NCBI RefSeq assembly: GCF_014205845.1
Contig: NZ_JACHCR010000008.1
Span: forward strand, 124,001 to 188,000
From: Mucilaginibacter cryoferens
GTDB lineage: Bacteria; Bacteroidota; Bacteroidia; Sphingobacteriales; Sphingobacteriaceae
Direction: 5' to 3'
Length of the DNA stretch: 64,000 nucleotides
The notes under the pieces are model-generated. The model saw only the letters and a program-made list of their open reading frames with translations, had not been told where the DNA came from and did not search any database. Shown here one piece after another: positions 41,445 through 50,701 of the stretch. A program made the translations under genes and the position numbers. Position 1 is the stretch's first letter, and each line of letters starts with the position of its first letter.

Positions 41445-41681
41445 ATGAATGCCTTAGTAAACCACAGCGTTAAATCTGTTGCAGAAAACATCCGGACTAC
41501 CCGAGAGCGTTTAGCATACTCGCAAGAGTACATTGCCGCTAAGCTCAATGTATCGCAAAATACCTATAGCAAAATTGAATTAGGTTACGTTAAATTAACC
41601 CTCGATAGGTTTTTCAAAATCTGCCGTGTACTGGAAATAGATCCCGCCGAGGTTATTAACGCCGATAAGTTAGTAGCTTAG
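41445..41681 (+). CDS. XRE-family helix-turn-helix protein
   Basis: The 78-residue protein is one HTH_3 domain: IRTTRERLAYSQEYIAAKLNVSQNTYSKIELGYVKLTLDRFFKICRVLEIDP, a Cro/CI fold with no effector domain. A perfect A/T-rich inverted repeat sits just before its start. It is near the RsbQ-like gene (112 bp) but not clearly co-transcribed. Downstream lies repeat DNA. Confidence 0.88.
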   Translation: MNALVNHSVKSVAENIRTTRERLAYSQEYIAAKLNVSQNTYSKIELGYVKLTLDRFFKICRVLEIDPAEVINADKLVA

Positions 41682-41682
41682 T

Positions 41683-41968
41683 TTGGGAGTAAGGATTTTT
41701 GGATTAAGGAGCAAGGATCTTTGGATTAAGGATTTGTAATTTACACTCCGAATGACAGCTAATGGTCTACTAGCCTACTATATAGTGTGTTAATAACTAT
41801 TTCATTTCGCAATCAACAAGCTTTTAAACCCAAAACCTGGGAGCCTGTCGCTATTTACCAGGTATATTCTCCACCGTCAAAATCCATCTTCAAAAAATCT
41901 TTATTCTTTGCTCCTCTAATCGTTGTTCCCCTGCTCCTTGTTCTTTACTCCCCCAATCCTTGCTCCAA
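41683..41968. repeat. Region of degenerate ACTCC/AAGGAG repeats
   Basis: The gap between XRE and AraC genes has GGGAGTAAGGATTTTTGGAT and AGGAGCAAGGATC (41683-41734), then inverse copies TTTGCTCC, TGCTCCTTG, TTTACTCC and CCTTGCTCC (41880-41968). These are oriented as a loose inverted pair. Nothing coding was recognised. Confidence 0.45.
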
Positions 41969-41969
41969 A

Positions 41970-42896
41970 TCAATTTTCTTTCACTATTCCTGCCTTATAT
42001 AAGCTTGGCGTTGTGCCCACAGTTTTTCTGAAAGCGCGGCTAAAATAGTGCTGATTGTTAAACCCGGCTTTAAAGCAGGCATCGGCCATACTGCAATAGG
42101 GGTTGTGTAATAGATGCTTGGCAAATTGGATGCGCTCTTTAATAATATAATCAACCGGCGAAATGCCCATTTCGTGTTTAAATGCTCTAAAGAAACTGGC
42201 CTTGCTCATGTACGCCATTTGGCTCAGTGCATCTATATTTAATTTTTCGGTAAGGTGATTTTTAATGTATTGCAAAATATAAGCAAAGCGGTTGCCTGTA
42301 GATAGCTGCTGCATATTATCTTTTACCTGGTGCAGGTTTTGCATCTGCATAATGCGTATCAGCAGTTCCTTAAGTGTTAAATTGGCCAATACATCTTTAG
42401 TGAGCACATCGCCGGTGCTTATGCTGATGAGTTTATTGATGAGTTGCGCCAGCTCGTGGTTATTAAAAAAATGGAACTGCTGATAGTTTAATTCCCATTG
42501 ATCGTTGTTGGCGCGCGGATAGTTCTCGTTTAAAAAATCGAGCGTGCTTTTTATCTCCTGATGATTAATGGCAAGGGCTGTGCATTGTGATGGATTAAGC
42601 TCGGAAGCCTCGGGGAAATCGATGGTCATGGTTACGTTGGGTGGTACTATCACGGTTTCGCCGGGGAGGTAATCAAAACCGGGTTTATCAAACAGGTGCA
42701 TCACCTTTTTGCCACGCAGCATGCTGGTGATCACCAGGTCATGAAAGGTAAGCGGCACAAGTTCGCTGCGCTGGTAGGTTTCATAGATGTTTAATTCGCA
42801 GTGGTTTAAGGTATACGCACGGCGATTTTCTACCAACGTGTGCAGCTCCCGTTTGCCGCTCAGGGTAAACGGAGATACCAGGCTTCTCTCGGTCAT
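41970..42896 (-). CDS. AraC-family transcriptional regulator
   Basis: The 308-residue protein has an N-terminal cupin-like sensing domain (LFDKPGFDYLPGETVIVPPNVTM) and a C-terminal AraC tandem HTH (LNIDALSQMAYMSKASFFRAFKHEMGISPVDYI, ACFKAGFNNQHYFSRAFRKTVGTTPS). It is divergent from the aldehyde dehydrogenase gene (157 bp between), which it probably controls in response to an aldehyde or alcohol. Confidence 0.9.
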   Translation of the reverse strand: MTERSLVSPFTLSGKRELHTLVENRRAYTLNHCELNIYETYQRSELVPLTFHDLVITSMLRGKKVMHLFDKPGFDYLPGETVIVPPNVTMTIDFPEASELNPSQCTALAINHQEIKSTLDFLNENYPRANNDQWELNYQQFHFFNNHELAQLINKLISISTGDVLTKDVLANLTLKELLIRIMQMQNLHQVKDNMQQLSTGNRFAYILQYIKNHLTEKLNIDALSQMAYMSKASFFRAFKHEMGISPVDYIIKERIQFAKHLLHNPYCSMADACFKAGFNNQHYFSRAFRKTVGTTPSLYKAGIVKEN

Positions 42897-43053
42897 AATT
42901 GGTTTATTATAAATTAAATTTAGGGATAGTAATCGGTAGTTTATAATCCAATTTAAAATTGAAACTATTGTGCACCCAATTGCGATTATAATGCAAATGG
43001 TTGATGGTGGCCGCCCCTAACTTAGCCTTACCAATTAAACTATAAAAAACATT

Positions 43054-44556
43054 ATGAGTGTAGCGCAAAGACCATCCTTTAAGGATAAGTACGACAATTT
43101 TATTGGCGGCAAATTTGTTGCGCCTGTTAAAGGCGAATATTTTGATAACATATCGCCCATTGACGGCAAGGTTTTCACTAAAGCCGCCCGATCAACCAAA
43201 GAAGATATTGAAGCCGCTGTTGATGCCGCTACCGAAGCTTTTAAAACATGGAGTAAAACAGCGGCTACCACCCGCAGTAACTTATTATTAAAAATTGCCC
43301 AGGTAATTGAAGACAACCTGAGTTACCTGGCCACTGTAGAAACTATTGATAACGGCAAGGCCATCCGCGAAACAATGGCGGCCGATTTGCCGTTGTGTGT
43401 TGATCACTTTCGCTACTTTGCAGGTGCTATCCGTGCCGAAGAAAGCAGCATATCCGAGCATGATGAGTTTACGGTAAGCATTAACCTGCAGGAGCCACTG
43501 GGCGTAGTAGGCCAGATCATCCCCTGGAATTTTCCTTTATTAATGGCTACCTGGAAAATAGCACCGGCCCTGGCCGCGGGCTGTTGCGTGGTAGTAAAAC
43601 CAGCCGAACAAACACCAACCAGTATTATGGTATTGATGGAGCTGATTGGAGATATACTGCCTCCGGGAGTATTAAACATTGTAACAGGTTTTGGCCCCGA
43701 AGCTGGTAAGCCACTGGCTACAAATCCGCGTATAAGCAAAGTTGCCTTTACCGGCGAAACCACTACCGGGAGGTTAATTATGCAGTACGCATCAGAAAAC
43801 CTGATACCGGTTACTATGGAGCTGGGTGGTAAATCGCCCAATATCTTCTTCGAATCTGTAGGCGACGCCGACGATGAGTTTTTTGATAAAGCTGTGGAAG
43901 GGGCGGTGCTGTTTGCCTTAAATCAGGGTGAGGTTTGTACCTGCCCGTCGAGATTGCTGGTGCACGAGAATATTTATGATAAGTTTATTGAGCGTGTAAT
44001 AGCCCGTACCAATGCTATTATTATGGGCAATCCTTTAGATTCTACCACGATGATGGGCGCACAGGCTTCAAACGATCAGTACGAAAAGATTTTGAGTTAC
44101 CTGGATATTGGCAAAAAAGAAGGCGCCGAAGTATTGGCCGGTGGGGATGCTAAAAAGCTACCCGATGAATTGGGTGGTGGCTATTACATTCAGCCTACTA
44201 TTTTTAAAGGGCACAACAAGATGCGCATTTTTCAGGAAGAAATTTTTGGTCCGGTACTATCAGTTACCACTTTTAAAACCACCGAAGAGGCTATAGCAAT
44301 TGCTAACGACACACTTTACGGTTTAGGGGCCGGCGTATGGACACGCGACGCTCATGAAATTTACCAGGTGCCACGTGCTATACAGGCCGGTAGGGTATGG
44401 GTTAACAATTACCACGCATATCCGGCGCATGCGCCATTCGGTGGCTACAAAAAATCGGGCTTTGGCAGGGAGAACCATAAAATGATGCTGAACTACTACC
44501 GCCAAACTAAAAATATGCTGATCTCTTATAATAAAAACAAACTGGGCTTCTTTTAG
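43054..44556 (+). CDS. NAD(P)-dependent aldehyde dehydrogenase
   Basis: The 500-residue protein has the aldehyde dehydrogenase signatures: NAD-binding [17 protein letters not shown] and FTGET, general base E256 (MELGGKSPN) and nucleophile C295 ([11 protein letters not shown]). It oxidises an aldehyde to the acid; the neighbouring DUF779 gene suggests acetaldehyde or similar short aldehydes (AcoD/ExaC-type). It has an upstream divergent AraC regulator and a terminator right after the stop. Confidence 0.93.
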   Translation: MSVAQRPSFKDKYDNFIGGKFVAPVKGEYFDNISPIDGKVFTKAARSTKEDIEAAVDAATEAFKTWSKTAATTRSNLLLKIAQVIEDNLSYLATVETIDNGKAIRETMAADLPLCVDHFRYFAGAIRAEESSISEHDEFTVSINLQEPLGVVGQIIPWNFPLLMATWKIAPALAAGCCVVVKPAEQTPTSIMVLMELIGDILPPGVLNIVTGFGPEAGKPLATNPRISKVAFTGETTTGRLIMQYASENLIPVTMELGGKSPNIFFESVGDADDEFFDKAVEGAVLFALNQGEVCTCPSRLLVHENIYDKFIERVIARTNAIIMGNPLDSTTMMGAQASNDQYEKILSYLDIGKKEGAEVLAGGDAKKLPDELGGGYYIQPTIFKGHNKMRIFQEEIFGPVLSVTTFKTTEEAIAIANDTLYGLGAGVWTRDAHEIYQVPRAIQAGRVWVNNYHAYPAHAPFGGYKKSGFGRENHKMMLNYYRQTKNMLISYNKNKLGFF

Positions 44557-44565
44557 CCTTGTGTT

Positions 44566-44606
44566 AAGGCGCTGCGAAATGATTGGAGTTTTGCAGCGCC
44601 TTTTTA
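44566..44606 (+). terminator. Intrinsic terminator after aldehyde dehydrogenase
   Basis: AAGGCGCTGC pairs with GCAGCGCCTT (10 bp, 17-nt loop) and continues in TTTTATTTG. Confidence 0.8.
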
Positions 44607-44698
44607 TTTGAAAATATCTAATTTGTCATTTCTATGCTCGCACCTCGTATCTAAATGACATGCTTTTTTAGATGTTTGTTGTTAAAAAGCCATCCATC

Positions 44699-45073
44699 AT
44701 GACCAAAAGAGTATCCACAACCCCTGAAGCCGAAAAGGTAATAGCTCAATTAAAATTAAAGTTTGGAGAGTTGATGTTTCACCAAAGCGGTGGATGTTGC
44801 GATGGTTCATCGCCTATGTGTTTTGAAAATGGCGACTTTAAAATTGGCAGCCGGGATGTAAAAATAGGTGAGGTGGCCGGATGCGGTTTTTTTATGAGCA
44901 TAGATCAGTTTGAGTACTGGCAACATACCCATCTTACATTAGATGTTACTCCAGGCAGAGGAAGTAGCTTTTCTATCGAGATACCCATGGGAATCAGGTT
45001 TATTATCCGTTCGCGTTTGTTTACCGATGAAGAGCTGGGCCACCTGGAGGCTGTGGAGTATTTTGAATCTTAA
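44699..45073 (+). CDS. DUF779 domain-containing protein
   Basis: The 124-residue protein shows DUF779 motifs: TPEAEKVIAQLKLKFGELMFHQSGGCCDGSSPMC and DVTPGRGSSFSIEIPMGIRFIIRSRLFTDEE. The family commonly sits next to acetaldehyde/aldehyde dehydrogenases and is thought to help aldehyde metabolism; its chemistry is unknown. ATG 44699 is preferred to a start nine codons upstream. It lies after the dehydrogenase terminator, so it may have its own promoter. Confidence 0.88.
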   Translation: MTKRVSTTPEAEKVIAQLKLKFGELMFHQSGGCCDGSSPMCFENGDFKIGSRDVKIGEVAGCGFFMSIDQFEYWQHTHLTLDVTPGRGSSFSIEIPMGIRFIIRSRLFTDEELGHLEAVEYFES

Positions 45074-45178
45074 CCGGTGGCAGGTTGTTTTTCGTCTTCA
45101 ATCCAATTGGAGGTTTCTGGATTTCTTTCTAACTTAAAAGTTTACTTAAAAAAATATTGAACTTTTAAATAAACAAAA

Positions 45179-46408
45179 TTGTTGTTAGATTGCTTAACAA
45201 TTCTAAGTAACACAAACATCAGGTTGGAAAACTTTAGTCCCCAGATTCAGGCAGATATTAAAGCTGTAAATGCCATATCTGTAGTGCCATCTATTTTAGA
45301 AGTTATTTGCCGTAGTACAGGTATGGGTTTCTCGGCAATTGCACGGGTTACCGACGAGAAATGGATATGCTGTGCTGTGCGCGATGAAATAGAATTTGGA
45401 TTGGATATAGGTGGCGAACTGGTATTGGAATCAACCATCTGCCACGAGATAAGGCAAAGCGGCGTGGGCGTAGTTATAGATCACGTACAGTTGGATGAGT
45501 ACTTTTGCAATCACCATACGCCTGCTATGTATGGTTTTCAAAGCTATATTTCTATTCCTATTATACGTAAAAACGGCGAATTTTTTGGAACACTTTGCGC
45601 CATAGATCCAAGGCCGCATATTGTAAACACGCCCGAGACCATCGGCATGTTTAAGCTATTTGCCGAATTGATTGCCTTTCACCTGGATTCGATGGATAAG
45701 TTGGCGCTAAGTGAGAAGAAATTGAAGGAAGAGCGCGAAACAGCAGAACTACGCGAGCAATTTATAGCCATTTTAGGGCACGATTTGCTTAACCCGGTGG
45801 GGGCTGTGCTTAACGTGGCGCAGTTGCTTTTACGCATCCCCGGAGACGAGCGCGTAAAACGGATGGCCAACATTGTACAGGATTCGGCCTACCGGATGAA
45901 GGGACTGATTGAAAATATATTGGATTTTGCCCGTGGTCGCCTTGGCGAGGGTATTGTTTTGAACCGTAAGGATGATGAGGCTGTAGAGGACCTGCTGAGC
46001 AAGATATTAACTGAACTACGCATCATTTGGCCCGATAGGGCTATTGAAACATATTTTAATTTTTCGGTACCTGTAAATTGCGATGGCCGGCGCATAGCCC
46101 AGTTGTTTTCTAATATTTTGGGCAACGCTTTGTCGCACGGTAAAAAAGATGTGCCTGTAATTGTTGAGGCATTTAGCGATACCAAAGGTTTAACGCTTTC
46201 TGTAACCAACGGCGGTAACAAAATACCGGATGCGGTACGCGAACGCCTGTTTCAACCCTTTTACCGCGGCGAAGTAGAACCGCACAAAGAGGGCTTGGGG
46301 TTAGGGCTTTACATTTCATCAGAAATTGCCCGTGCCCATGGTGGTACACTAAAGGTTAAATCAACAGATGCAGGTACCTGCTTTACGCTGTGGCTGCCCG
46401 CCTGTTAG
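45179..46408 (+). CDS. GAF-domain sensor histidine kinase
   Basis: The 409-residue soluble kinase has a GAF domain (about 35-170), a short coiled coil, HisKA with H201 in AILGHDLLNP and a HATPase with N-box FSNILGNALSHG and G2 GLGLGLYIS; G1 reads TNGGNKIP, a form seen in phytochrome-like kinases. The best start is a TTG (45179); other upstream starts are no better. No response regulator is adjacent. Confidence 0.9.
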   Translation: MLLDCLTILSNTNIRLENFSPQIQADIKAVNAISVVPSILEVICRSTGMGFSAIARVTDEKWICCAVRDEIEFGLDIGGELVLESTICHEIRQSGVGVVIDHVQLDEYFCNHHTPAMYGFQSYISIPIIRKNGEFFGTLCAIDPRPHIVNTPETIGMFKLFAELIAFHLDSMDKLALSEKKLKEERETAELREQFIAILGHDLLNPVGAVLNVAQLLLRIPGDERVKRMANIVQDSAYRMKGLIENILDFARGRLGEGIVLNRKDDEAVEDLLSKILTELRIIWPDRAIETYFNFSVPVNCDGRRIAQLFSNILGNALSHGKKDVPVIVEAFSDTKGLTLSVTNGGNKIPDAVRERLFQPFYRGEVEPHKEGLGLGLYISSEIARAHGGTLKVKSTDAGTCFTLWLPAC

Positions 46409-46520
46409 CGTAGGCTGCAATTTTTAACTTGCCCATTGCTTCATTTTTTAATATTCACCGTTGTACGGCGATGCTTTTTTGCAAGTTTTTCTGTCAATTC
46501 CCAAATCTAACCTCCTGGTG

Positions 46521-47645
46521 CTAATTGATAACCGGTACCGGGCTTTTAACTAATTTGGCGTATTTGGCATCAAGCGTGCTTACCGGTACGGTTATGCTCA
46601 ACGCGTTGATGGCAAAGTAATTTACCGATACATAATCGTACCCTTTAAACGGACCGTAATGTTCGCCGCCCGAATCTTTTAAAATAAAAAACAATTTGCC
46701 GCCTTTACTTTTGGCTATGCCCACTATGTGTATCAGGTGATCGTCCTGGGTTACCAGGGTTTCAAAAAGTTCTTGTCTTAATGGTACAGTGTATGCCATT
46801 TCGGGAGTATCGGCATTGGCATGTTTAAACCGGGCGCTTTCAAAAAGGGCGTATCCGGCTTTGCCACAATTCCAGCCGTTGTTGCTTACATCCATATCAA
46901 CCACCAGCGACTGGCCTTTTTCAATGGTTTCTTTGGCAATAGTTATCAACTCCTCTAACGGAACGTTCAGGTAGTTTTCGCGCAGCAAAAAATTATCAGG
47001 AATTTCCAGCGGGAAGTTTTCGTAAAATGGATGATGCGTGAAAGAGGTTATGGTTGCATAATCTTCGCGTTTAAATTTTAAAACATCCTTTGCAAAAGTA
47101 AGAGGTGTATACTCCTTGCCCTCCCATGTAAATTTTTCGGGAGGGGTGCCCACAATGGCATCGTGCTTTTTAATAAAGCCGGCCAGCCAGTTGGCATCAA
47201 TAGGTTTGGTTTTAAGCACCGAATCAAGATAGCTTTTCAGGATCTCGTCTGTTTGCTTGCCGCCTTTTTTGTCAGAAAAATCCACACCTTTTTTGCGGGC
47301 ATAAAATTCGTTGGGAATAGCGCCATATTTTTCAATACCATACATGGCATCATGAGCCAGGCCTCCGGCCTCAAACAACGTTGTTCCGTTTGATAGGATG
47401 TAGCGTTTGGCTTTTTCTATAAACAGGTTGCGGGAGGTATATAGTTCAGATATATCAATGTCTTTTTTTGCATTTTCTATCTCTGCCGATTCCACAAGCG
47501 AGGTAGTTGAAAACGACCAGCAGGTATTGGTGCCACCCTGATATTTTACGGTGCCGGCGGCAATTTTTTTAATGGTTATAGGTTCTTGTGCATACACACA
47601 GCTAACAGCAGCGGTAAGCATCAAGGCCAGGCAATACTTTCTCAT
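46521..47645 (-). CDS. Secreted C1-family cysteine peptidase (bleomycin hydrolase-like)
   Basis: A signal peptide (about 1-19, SCVYAQ) precedes a papain-type peptidase of the aminopeptidase C/bleomycin hydrolase group: QGGTNTCWSFSTTS with nucleophile C42, H303 in DDHLIHIVG, and a third triad site as LKDSGG, where D324 stands in place of the usual Asn of the NSWG motif. The Asn-to-Asp change and the lost Trp may affect activity. Monocistronic, in the kinase cluster. Confidence 0.85.
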   Translation of the reverse strand: MRKYCLALMLTAAVSCVYAQEPITIKKIAAGTVKYQGGTNTCWSFSTTSLVESAEIENAKKDIDISELYTSRNLFIEKAKRYILSNGTTLFEAGGLAHDAMYGIEKYGAIPNEFYARKKGVDFSDKKGGKQTDEILKSYLDSVLKTKPIDANWLAGFIKKHDAIVGTPPEKFTWEGKEYTPLTFAKDVLKFKREDYATITSFTHHPFYENFPLEIPDNFLLRENYLNVPLEELITIAKETIEKGQSLVVDMDVSNNGWNCGKAGYALFESARFKHANADTPEMAYTVPLRQELFETLVTQDDHLIHIVGIAKSKGGKLFFILKDSGGEHYGPFKGYDYVSVNYFAINALSITVPVSTLDAKYAKLVKSPVPVIN

Positions 47646-47802
47646 TTTTTTGTTGAGGTTTAGTGACTAAAGTAAAAATAAAATTTGATTGGAAAAGGAA
47701 GAATAGCCAATAATATCAAACAGGAGATTTTGAAAACAATACGTTAATCGTCAATGTGTGGTACACATTTGGGTTTGGTGCCAAAAGGCTAGGGGCTTAT
47801 AT

Positions 47803-48897
47803 TTAATTAATAGCAGGTATTGGCAGGGTAAAGTAAAAGCAGGTACCGTTAGCCAATTCCTCATCATCTACACCAATTAGGCCGCCATGCCTGATGATAA
47901 TTTCGGCGCTTAGAAATAAGCCTATGCCAAATCCCGGTATGTTTTTGGGGGTTGAACTTGCCCTGTAAAACTTTTGAAATACTTTATGATGTTCGCTTTT
48001 TGCCAGGCCAATACCGTAATCTTTAACCTGTACTTTTATCTCGTTATTGTGTGTGCCTATATAAACTTCCACCTCCTTACATTCGGGCGAATATTTAACG
48101 GCATTATTAACAAGGTTGGTTAAAACCTGCCCAATGCGGTACCTATCGGCAAATACCAGGCTATCAATGTTGGTAGTAGCAACCTGTATTTTGTAGTCGG
48201 GATTTATTAGCATGGCATTGCCGGCAATTTCTTCGCCAAGCGCGTTTAAATCAAAATAATCTTTAGCTAACCTAATTTGGTTCGAGTATAGATTAGCAGG
48301 ATCGGCCATTTCATTTAACAGGCGGGTAATTCTTTCAACAGAGCCCAGCGCGCGTTTTGCTACCTGGGTAATTTTTTCGTTCCCGGTGGTGGCAATAAAC
48401 CTATCCAGCAATTGCAGGTACCCTTTTACTGCCGAAAGTGGTGTTTTAAGCTCATGCGTGGTAACGTTAAAAAGCTCATCTCTTAAAAGTTCCAGGTCTT
48501 TTTTTTCGGTAATATCAACCATGGTACCTATAATACGGGTAGGTACCGCGGCATCAAAAAATACGGTGCCTTTGGCATCTATCCAATGGATGCTGTAATC
48601 GGCATGCCTTACCCTGTACTGCAGGCTATAAATACCATCGGTTGATTGTATGGCCTCAATAATGGCTTCAGGCATTAAAAGCCGGTCTTCGGGCAGTATG
48701 CACTCCAGCAGTTTATCATAATCTAAGGTGTCGTTTATTTGTATGCCGATGTTTGTTTTGCATTTTGAGGTGCAGTTTAACGCATAGTTACCTAAGTCGA
48801 GTTCCCAAAAGCCCAGTTGAACCTGGTCGAGCGCTATTTTTAAATGCTCCTGGGTTACTTCGATAGTAGGCTCCTTGTAGGCTAAAACTGATGGCAT
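47803..48897 (-). CDS. PAS-domain sensor histidine kinase
   Basis: The 364-residue soluble kinase has a PAS fold with a PAC tail (about 15-130; LQYRVRHADYSIHWIDAKGT), HisKA with H148 (NVTTHELKTP) and HATPase (NLVNNAVKYS, DYGIGL, GFGIGLFLS). It lies 46 bp downstream of the coiled-coil kinase on the same strand, so the two may be co-transcribed and act together. No receiver domain is nearby. Confidence 0.9.
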   Translation of the reverse strand: MPSVLAYKEPTIEVTQEHLKIALDQVQLGFWELDLGNYALNCTSKCKTNIGIQINDTLDYDKLLECILPEDRLLMPEAIIEAIQSTDGIYSLQYRVRHADYSIHWIDAKGTVFFDAAVPTRIIGTMVDITEKKDLELLRDELFNVTTHELKTPLSAVKGYLQLLDRFIATTGNEKITQVAKRALGSVERITRLLNEMADPANLYSNQIRLAKDYFDLNALGEEIAGNAMLINPDYKIQVATTNIDSLVFADRYRIGQVLTNLVNNAVKYSPECKEVEVYIGTHNNEIKVQVKDYGIGLAKSEHHKVFQKFYRASSTPKNIPGFGIGLFLSAEIIIRHGGLIGVDDEELANGTCFYFTLPIPAIN

Positions 48898-48943
48898 AAC
48901 GTAAAATTAAAAGTTGAGCTATTTTAACAAGATAAACAATAAC

Positions 48944-50446
48944 TTATGTACCAGGTGTCATTTCTTTAAGTGCGGGCGTTAGTGGCAGGCTAAAGCAAAA
49001 ACGGCTGCCCTTGCCGGGCTCGCTTTCTATGGTGAAATTTCCGTTGTGTTTTTTAATGATCTCGGCAGCAATGTACAAGCCTAAGCCTACACCCTGGTAA
49101 TGCATGGCAGTTTTGCTTACCCTGTAAAAACGCTGAAATAGCTGGTCTATATCTTCTTTGGCTATACCTATTCCAAAATCCTCCACAATCACTTCAATTT
49201 GCCCTGCCGATACTTTGGCTCTAACCATTATCTTATTGGCATTGGGCGAATATTTGATGGCGTTATTCAACAGGTTTACCATTACCTGCTCTATCCTAAA
49301 CTGATCGCCAACATAGTTTATATTAATAGCGTTTTCCAATATTATCTGATGTTTGTTGGATATCAATTGTACATTGGTGATGCTATTGGTAAGGGCTTTT
49401 GTAAAGTCAAATTCGGCAGTGTTAAGGTCTATCTGCCCTGCGTTTATCCGGGTAACATCCAGCAGGTCTTCAATTAATCGTTCTAAGCGTTTAATACTGT
49501 GGTTTGCATTTAAAATGAAGGCATACGTTCTATCTGTTTTGTTGGCGGTTTTCTCCAATAACTGATTAATTGCCTTAATATTGGTTAGCGGGGTTTTAAA
49601 CTCATGGCTTACCATATTAAAAAACTCATCTTTTTTTGCCTCTGCAGCTGTGCGCCTCTCTTTTTCCTGTTTTTGGAGCTGTACTTCCCTGTTGGCAATA
49701 ACTAATTCGGCAGCACGCTTCTCCTTTTCTTCGTCCTGAAAATCAAGCTCTTTAAGCGCGATGATCAGTTCGGCCGCTCGCTTTTCTTTTTCTTCATCCC
49801 GAAAATCAAGTTCGGTATTGGCGATAATCAGCTCTGCGGCACGTTTCCCTTTTTCTTTATTTTGGTACGCCAGTTCTTTGTTGGCTATTATTAACTCAGT
49901 TGCCCGTTTTTCCTTTTCCTGGTTTTGGAAAATCAATTCGGCATTGGCTACAATTAATTCGGCAGCCCGTTTTTCCTTTTCCTGGTTTTGAAAAATTAGT
50001 TCGGTATTGGCTATAATTAATTCGGCAGCTCGTTTTTCTTTCTCCTGGTTTTGAAAAATTAACTCGGTATTGGCCAGTATCAGTTCGGCCGCCCGTTTTT
50101 CCTTTTCCTGGTTTTGGAAACTCAACTGGGCATAGGCAATAATCAGTTCGGTAGCGCGCTTCTCTTTTTCGGCGTTCTGAAAATCAAGTTCAATGTTGGC
50201 GGCAATTAACTCTTCGGCACGTTTTCTTTTTTCCTCATGCTGAAAATCGAGTTCTATATTGGCAATGATCAGTTCGGCGGCACGTTTCCCTTTCTCCTTA
50301 TTTTGGAACTCCAGCTGCATCAGGGCCTGGTTTAGGTCGGCGGCAAGTTTTTCTTTTTCCTGATGTTGGATTATCAGCTCATTGTTGGCAATGGTTAATT
50401 GCTCCGATAGCCTTTTTATCTCCATAATACGGGTTGATAGTGTCAT
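48944..50446 (-). CDS. Histidine kinase with eleven tandem 21-residue coiled-coil repeats
   Basis: The 500-residue protein has no obvious sensor domain. Residues 30-260 are eleven consecutive units of 21 residues with consensus EKEKRAAELIIANTELIFQN plus one residue: three heptads each, predicting a long coiled coil. Then come HisKA with H281 (NMVSHEFKTP) and HATPase (NLLNNAIKYS, DFGIGI, GVGLGLYIA). The repeats are near-identical in the centre (units 5-7), suggesting recent duplication. It is soluble and probably paired with the downstream PAS kinase. Confidence 0.9.
   Translation of the reverse strand: MTLSTRIMEIKRLSEQLTIANNELIIQHQEKEKLAADLNQALMQLEFQNKEKGKRAAELIIANIELDFQHEEKRKRAEELIAANIELDFQNAEKEKRATELIIAYAQLSFQNQEKEKRAAELILANTELIFQNQEKEKRAAELIIANTELIFQNQEKEKRAAELIVANAELIFQNQEKEKRATELIIANKELAYQNKEKGKRAAELIIANTELDFRDEEKEKRAAELIIALKELDFQDEEKEKRAAELVIANREVQLQKQEKERRTAAEAKKDEFFNMVSHEFKTPLTNIKAINQLLEKTANKTDRTYAFILNANHSIKRLERLIEDLLDVTRINAGQIDLNTAEFDFTKALTNSITNVQLISNKHQIILENAININYVGDQFRIEQVMVNLLNNAIKYSPNANKIMVRAKVSAGQIEVIVEDFGIGIAKEDIDQLFQRFYRVSKTAMHYQGVGLGLYIAAEIIKKHNGNFTIESEPGKGSRFCFSLPLTPALKEMTPGT
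49667..50359 (-). repeat. Eleven tandem 63-bp repeats within the kinase gene
   Basis: The DNA encoding the 21-residue units repeats in register, with a conserved CGTTTTTCCTTTTCCTGGTT-like block visible on the plus strand, especially around 49905-50115. Copy number could vary by recombination without shifting the frame. Confidence 0.85.
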
Positions 50447-50701
50447 TTTTTAATGAATACCATCGCCGTCCGAACAGTTAGATGTGTGTAATTGCAAGCT
50501 GATTTTGAGTTGCTAAGCTTAAAAAGACCGGATCAATGCAATAGTACATATAAAACAACTATTTGTTTTAAAATTAAATTAATGCTCGGGGTAAGGGTAA
50601 CAGGTATAAGGAAGATAGCTGTGACAAAAGGGACTCTTGTACCCATATAAAAATATCCGCCCCGTACAAACCATCCTTCACCTCGCCCGTTGCATTAAAA
50701 C

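Noticed and set aside
49667..50359. Possible CRISPR-like array
   Set aside because: The 63-bp units are contiguous, have no variable spacers and encode a regular coiled coil in frame.
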